Shown here piece after piece: positions 60,074-64,000 of a stretch of 64,000 nucleotides of DNA. The DNA lies in assembly GCA_964520325.1 (NCBI GenBank), contig CAZFOB010000005.1, positions 124,001 through 188,000 of the forward strand, read 5' to 3'. The stretch comes from CAZFOB01 sp964520325 (GTDB taxonomy: Bacteria; Actinomycetota; JAICYB01). A program made the translations under genes and the position numbers. Positions within the stretch are counted from its first letter, which is position 1, and every line of letters begins with the position of its first letter. The notes under the pieces are model-generated. The model was given only the letters and a program-made list of their open reading frames with translations. It made no database searches and was not told the origin of the DNA.

Positions 60074-60113
60074 GTTCACCTTCTGTTCACACTTCCTCCG
60101 GAGACCATTCACC
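60074..60113 (+). promoter_or_regulatory. PHO-box-like repeats upstream of pstS
   Basis: GTTCACC (60074), GTTCACA (60085) and ATTCACC (60107) fall on an 11-bp phase (one slot degenerate). A TAGCGT -10 box follows at 60123-60128. Confidence 0.65.
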
Positions 60114-60164
60114 GGGCATAGCTAGCGTGCCGGCGTGGCCCTAGAGAAAAAGGAGACGCATCAG

Positions 60165-61166
60165 ATGCGCACCATCCTGAAACGGCCCGGCCTGAAACGG
60201 CCTGGTCTGAAACGGCCCGGCCTCAAACGGACGGGCGCCGTAGCGCTTGTCGTAGCGTTTGGACTGCTCGCCGCATGCAACACCCAAGGAACGGACGGCG
60301 GCGGCGAGGGTGATCTGTCGGGCACCATCCAGATCGACGGCTCATCGACGGTGTTCCCCATCACCGAAGCCATCGCCGAGGAATTCAAGGCCGAGGCGTC
60401 CGACGTGGACGTTCGGGTCGGACAGTCCGGCACCGGCGGCGGGTTCGAGAAGTTCTGCGCCGGCGACACGCAGATCCAGGACGCGTCGCGCCCCATCGAA
60501 GCCGAAGAAGAGGAAGCCTGTTCGGCCGCCGGCATCGAGTACACCGAGATGAAGGTCGCGATCGACGGCCTTTCGATCGTCGTCCACAAGGACAACGACT
60601 TCGTCGAATGTCTCACCACCGAAGAGCTCACGAAGATCTGGGGTCCAGACAGCACGGTCGAGTCGTGGAAGGACGTGCGCGACGACTTCCCCGACGAGGA
60701 GATCAAGCTCTTCGGCCCCGGGGCCGACTCCGGCACGTTCGACTACTTCAACGATGAGATCAACGGCGATGACGATGCCTCGCGGTCCGACTACACGGCC
60801 AGCGAGGACGACAACGTTCTCGTGCAGGGCGTGGCCGGCGACGAGTTCGCGCTCGGCTACTTCGGCTACGCGTACTACACACCGAACACCGACAAGGTGA
60901 AGGTGCTCGGTGTCGACTCCGGCGACGATTGTGTCGTGCCGTCGCAAGAGAGCATCGAGAGCGGTGAGTACGCGCCGCTGTCACGTCCGCTCTACATCTA
61001 CGCGAACAACGAAGCGCTCGGCTCCGAGCACGTGCAAGCGTTCGTCGAGTTCTACCTCGAGACGGTGAACGACGTGCTCGCCGACGTCGGGTACATCGCG
61101 CTCCCGGACGCTGATCTTCAGAAATCCACCGATGCGCTCAGCAAAGCAGCATCTGGCGCCGAATGA
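60165..61166 (+). CDS. pstS: Phosphate ABC transporter substrate-binding lipoprotein PstS
   Basis: A 333-residue phosphate-binding protein. Signal peptide with lipobox (FGLLAAC) preceded by a basic head containing KRPGL three times plus KRTG, from a 15-bp repeat. Phosphate-binding segments: IDGSSTVFPITEAIAEEF, VGQSGTGGGFEKFCAGDTQIQDASRPI and GPGADSGTFDYF. ATG at 60165 has AAGGAGA upstream; a GTG at 60135 would add ten residues. First gene of pstSCAB. Confidence 0.95.
   Translation: MRTILKRPGLKRPGLKRPGLKRTGAVALVVAFGLLAACNTQGTDGGGEGDLSGTIQIDGSSTVFPITEAIAEEFKAEASDVDVRVGQSGTGGGFEKFCAGDTQIQDASRPIEAEEEEACSAAGIEYTEMKVAIDGLSIVVHKDNDFVECLTTEELTKIWGPDSTVESWKDVRDDFPDEEIKLFGPGADSGTFDYFNDEINGDDDASRSDYTASEDDNVLVQGVAGDEFALGYFGYAYYTPNTDKVKVLGVDSGDDCVVPSQESIESGEYAPLSRPLYIYANNEALGSEHVQAFVEFYLETVNDVLADVGYIALPDADLQKSTDALSKAASGAE
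60177..60236 (+). repeat. 4 x 15-bp tandem repeat in PstS signal peptide
   Basis: Four in-frame copies of ctgaaacggcccggc (last diverged) encode LKRPG repeats in the positively charged head of the signal peptide. Confidence 0.92.
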
Positions 61167-61177
61167 AGCCGAATGAA
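61158..61177 (+). repeat. 2 x 10-bp duplication at the pstS stop
   Basis: GCCGAATGAA is duplicated head to tail; the first copy contains the pstS stop codon. Confidence 0.8.
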
Positions 61178-61200
61178 GAAGGGATGAAGTGATCGAGTAG

Positions 61201-62112
61201 TTGCCAACCGCTCCTACCTTTTCGCTGAAGGGACGTCGGCGGCCGAAGGAACGCGCGATCCGCGCATTCCTTGCCGCCTGCGGCATCCTGTCGATCGCGA
61301 CAACCGCGGGCATCGTGGCAACGCTCGGCTTCGAAACGTTCGAGTTCTTCCGCGAGGTCTCGATCGTCGACTTCTTCACCGACACGAAGTGGTCGGCGCT
61401 GATCAAGCCCTACCATTACGGCATCCTCCCGCTGATCTCGGGGACACTCATGATTGCCGTGCTGAGCGCGATCGTCGGAGTGCCGCTCGGCGTCGGCACC
61501 GCGCTCTACCTCTCCGAGTACGCGTCACCGAAGGTCAAAGGGAGGCTCAAACCGGTGCTCGAGATCATGTCGGGTCTGCCGACGGTCGTCCTCGGGTACT
61601 TCGCGCTCACCTTCGTGACCAAGCAAGTGCTCAAGCCGCTCTTCCCCGGTATCGAGTCGTACAACGCGCTCTCGGGCGGCCTGGTCGTCGGCGTGATGAT
61701 CGTTCCCATCATCGCCTCGGTCTCCGAAGATGCGATGTCGGCAGTGCCACGCGCGTTGCGTGAGGGAGCCTACGGCCTCGGCGCGTCGAAGATGGTGGTG
61801 GGGATGCGCGTTGTGATCCCGGCCGCCTTGTCCGGGATCATGGCCGCGATCATCCTCGGCACGTCCCGCGCCGTCGGCGAAACCATGATCGTGACCATCG
61901 CCACCGGTTCGCGGCCGGAGCTGTGCTTCAACCCGCTCGAGAGTTGCCAGGCGATGACCGGATACATCGCGCAGGCCGCGTTCGGCGATGTGGGCCGGGG
62001 CGGCACCGTGTACAACAGCATCTTCGCCGTGGGCGCCGTGCTCTTCGCGATCACCTTATCTCTCAACATCCTGAGTCAGCGGCTCGTCCGGCGCTACAGG
62101 CAGGCGTACTGA
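61201..62112 (+). CDS. pstC: Phosphate ABC transporter permease PstC
   Basis: A 303-residue permease with six predicted helices and the EAA-type loop (EDAMSAVPRALREGAYGLGASKMVV). SGLPTVVLGYFAL and GTSRAVGETMIV are PstC-typical. The TTG start at 61201 directly follows an in-frame TAG and lies 34 nt after pstS. It overlaps pstA by 1 nt. Confidence 0.95.
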   Translation: MPTAPTFSLKGRRRPKERAIRAFLAACGILSIATTAGIVATLGFETFEFFREVSIVDFFTDTKWSALIKPYHYGILPLISGTLMIAVLSAIVGVPLGVGTALYLSEYASPKVKGRLKPVLEIMSGLPTVVLGYFALTFVTKQVLKPLFPGIESYNALSGGLVVGVMIVPIIASVSEDAMSAVPRALREGAYGLGASKMVVGMRVVIPAALSGIMAAIILGTSRAVGETMIVTIATGSRPELCFNPLESCQAMTGYIAQAAFGDVGRGGTVYNSIFAVGAVLFAITLSLNILSQRLVRRYRQAY

Positions 62113-62999
62113 TGCCCCCATCGGTGGGAACCACCGCGGAGCGGCCGGCCCTGAAAGCTCCGCCGAAACTCGCGCGTCGCAACCGGCTCTTCGTGGCTCT
62201 GCTCGTGCTCGCGACGCTCGGCACGATCGCGGTGCTCGTCACGTTGCTCGCCGACCTCCTCCTCGACGGCGCTTCCTCGCTGCAGCCGCACTTCCTCACG
62301 AACTATCCGTCGCGCTTTCCCGGAAAAGCAGGAGCGCGTGCCGCGCTCCTGGGCTCGATGTGGCTGATGCTGCTCACGGCGGCGATCGCCGTGCCCGTCG
62401 GCATCGGCGCTGCCATCTATCTCGAAGAGTTCGCGGCCAACAACCGATTCACGAGAGCCATCGAGACCAACATCGCGAACCTGGCCGGCGTCCCGTCGAT
62501 CGTGTACGGGCTCCTCGGGCTCGGCGTCTTCGTGAGGGCCATGCAACTCGGAACGATCCTTCTCGCCGGCGCGCTCACGTTGGCGCTGCTCGTCCTGCCG
62601 ATCGTCATCATCGCCTCGCGTGAGGCGTTACGCGCGGTGCCGTCGGGCATCAGAGAGGGAGCGTTCGCGCTCGGAGCCACACGCTGGGAGGTCGTCCGCG
62701 GACAGGTTCTTCCTGCCGCCGTCCCGGGGATGATGACCGGAACGATCCTTGCGCTCTCGCGCGCGATCGGCGAGACGGCGCCGCTCATCACGCTCGGCGC
62801 CTTCACCTACCTTGCGTTCGATCCCACACCGCTCAGTCAGTTCACGGCGATGCCGATCCAGATCCTCAATTGGGTCGTCCGGCCGCAAGACGACTTCGCA
62901 AAGCTCGCAGCCGCTGCAAGCCTCGTGCTCCTCGTGCTTCTGCTCTCGATGAACGCGGTTGCCATCGCACTTCGGAACCGGTACCGGAGGGAGTGGTAG
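62112..62999 (+). CDS. pstA: Phosphate ABC transporter permease PstA
   Basis: A 295-residue permease with six helices. GIGAAIYLEEFA, NLAGVPSIVYGLLGLGVFV, SREALRAVPSGIREGAFALGATRW (EAA loop) and LALSRAIGETAPLI are the PstA pattern. Its ATG overlaps the pstC stop (TGATG). pstB follows after 3 nt. Confidence 0.95.
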   Translation: MPPSVGTTAERPALKAPPKLARRNRLFVALLVLATLGTIAVLVTLLADLLLDGASSLQPHFLTNYPSRFPGKAGARAALLGSMWLMLLTAAIAVPVGIGAAIYLEEFAANNRFTRAIETNIANLAGVPSIVYGLLGLGVFVRAMQLGTILLAGALTLALLVLPIVIIASREALRAVPSGIREGAFALGATRWEVVRGQVLPAAVPGMMTGTILALSRAIGETAPLITLGAFTYLAFDPTPLSQFTAMPIQILNWVVRPQDDFAKLAAAASLVLLVLLLSMNAVAIALRNRYRREW

Positions 63000-63002
63000 C
63001 GG

Positions 63003-63851
63003 ATGGGTAACATCACAGCCAGCCGCAAGCTGTACACACCCAACGGACGAGGATCAGTGGACGACCGGATCGAGAACGAGCCCGTCTTCGAGGTGAAGAG
63101 CCTCTCTGCCTACTACGGCGACTTCAAGGCACTACGGGACATCACGTTCGATATCAAGCGGTCGAAGATCACCGCGATCATCGGGCCTTCGGGCTGCGGC
63201 AAGTCGACGCTCATCCGCTGTCTGAACCGCATGAATGATCTGGTTCCCAGTGCGCGCGTCGAAGGCAAGGTGCTCTTTCGCGGCATCGACCTCTACGGCC
63301 CGGACGTGGATGCGGTCGAGGTGCGCAAGCGCGTCGGCATGGTGTTCCAGAAACCCAACCCGTTCCCGAAGTCGATCTACGAGAACGTCGCGTTCGGTCC
63401 GAAGGTCAACGGCAACAAGACCGGGCTCGACGGCGTCGTGGAGAACGCGCTCCGCCAGGCCGCTCTATGGGACGAGGTCAAGGACAAGCTCAAGCAGAAC
63501 GCCTACTCGCTGTCAGGCGGCCAGCAGCAGCGCCTGTGCATAGCGCGGGCGATCGCCGTCGAGCCCGAAGTCATCCTGATGGACGAGCCGTGCTCGTCTC
63601 TCGACCCGATCGCGACCACACGCATCGAGGACCTGATGGCCGAGCTCAAGAAGCACTACTCGATCATCATCGTGACACACAACATGCAGCAGGCCGGAAG
63701 AGTTGCCGACATGACAGCGTTTCTCACTGTCGACATCGGTCCCGAAGGTCAGCGAACAGGACACCTCGTCGAATACGACGAGACCCACAAGATCTTCACG
63801 ACACCCGGCGACTCACGCACCGAGGACTACGTCACCGGCCGCGTGGGCTAA
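63003..63851 (+). CDS. pstB: Phosphate ABC transporter ATP-binding protein PstB
   Basis: A 282-residue ATPase. Walker A GPSGCGKSTL, Q-loop VFQKPNPFPKSIYENVAFG, signature LSGGQQQRLCIARA, Walker B VILMDEPCSSLD, and His-switch IIVTHNMQQA. PstB-type throughout. Its last 4 bp overlap the convergent phoU. Confidence 0.97.
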   Translation: MGNITASRKLYTPNGRGSVDDRIENEPVFEVKSLSAYYGDFKALRDITFDIKRSKITAIIGPSGCGKSTLIRCLNRMNDLVPSARVEGKVLFRGIDLYGPDVDAVEVRKRVGMVFQKPNPFPKSIYENVAFGPKVNGNKTGLDGVVENALRQAALWDEVKDKLKQNAYSLSGGQQQRLCIARAIAVEPEVILMDEPCSSLDPIATTRIEDLMAELKKHYSIIIVTHNMQQAGRVADMTAFLTVDIGPEGQRTGHLVEYDETHKIFTTPGDSRTEDYVTGRVG

Positions 63852-64000
63852 GACGCTTCCTTGTCGTCGGTGAACTCCCGGAAGACGCCGGTGATCATGA
63901 ATGCCACCTGCTCTGCGATGTCCACCCCGTGGTCGCCGAGTCGCTCGAGTTGGCGAGAAACGAGAATCATCCGGGTGCCCCACTCGACCTCTTCTTCGTT
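63848..64000 (-). CDS. phoU: Phosphate-transport accessory protein PhoU, C-terminal part (5' end outside window)
   Basis: The last 50 codons of a minus-strand gene running off the window. RQLERLGDHGVDIAEQVAFM is the metal-binding helix pattern (ExxxD-type) of the second PhoU repeat. PhoU represses the sensor kinase when phosphate is plentiful. It is convergent with pstB rather than behind it, so it is not co-transcribed with pstSCAB. Confidence 0.9.
   Translation of the reverse strand, partial: NEEEVEWGTRMILVSRQLERLGDHGVDIAEQVAFMITGVFREFTDDKEAS

Overview
The window is a gene-dense, high-GC chromosomal segment from an actinobacterium. The evidence is a WhiB-family iron-sulfur regulator, a SenX3/RegX3-type phosphate two-component pair, an F420-type luciferase-like oxidoreductase, a wax ester synthase/DGAT, a lysine/arginine-rich histone H1-like protein, LPxTG sorting signals, and many genes whose start codon lies 5-10 nt after a TANNNT -10 box (leaderless transcription). 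Neighbouring genes often overlap by 4 bp (ATGA/GTGA, and once CTGA). I see no rRNA, tRNA, CRISPR array, prophage or insertion sequence. The closest lineage cannot be fixed from the sequence alone; several odd gene forms suggest a deep-branching or uncultured Actinomycetota.

Layout. 1-2.2 kb: 3' end of malate dehydrogenase, two small membrane proteins, folD. 2.3-4.2 kb: ECF sigma factor with a membrane DUF4349 partner. 4.2-9 kb: split MetE-like pair, SDR, beta-hydroxyacid dehydrogenase and FMN-dependent hydroxyacid oxidase, closely spaced on the plus strand. 9-19.5 kb: secreted metzincin, F420-type oxidoreductase, CAP protein, GNAT, two cupredoxins, amidase plus acyl-CoA synthetase, WS/DGAT. 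19.5-30 kb: a nitrogen-control island: amtB, two PII genes, an orphan OmpR-type DNA-binding domain, a sodium/proton antiporter fused to the C-terminal half of a GlnD-like protein, ygfZ, cysS and a canonical glnD. 30-37 kb: histone-like protein, WhiB, Pro/Thr-rich secreted protein, a chimeric pseudogene, TetR plus a heterodimeric ABC exporter. 37-39.7 kb: thiolase-DUF35 pair and a Tat-exported thioredoxin-like lipoprotein. 39.7-57.2 kb: purine biosynthesis (purC-S-Q-L, F-M, B, E, D, A) interleaved with a lipoprotein, HAD phosphatase, peroxiredoxin, HxlR regulator, hydrolase and two related secreted proteins. 57.3-64 kb: phosphate regulon (sensor kinase, response regulator, pstSCAB, start of phoU) with PHO-box-like 11-bp direct repeats.

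How the genes fit together. folD supplies one-carbon units for the purine pathway, which is almost complete here. AmtB, the PII proteins and GlnD form the usual ammonium-sensing chain. The antiporter fused to a degenerate HD domain and two ACT domains is divergent from amtB and looks like an extra, possibly undescribed, output linking ion transport to nitrogen or amino-acid sensing. A second window-wide theme is short tandem repeats with unit lengths divisible by three (12, 15, 39 bp) sitting in frame inside core genes (SDR, DUF4349 protein, antiporter fusion, purF, purE, pstS). The most striking is a 4 x 39-bp repeat that encodes the first quarter of PurE.
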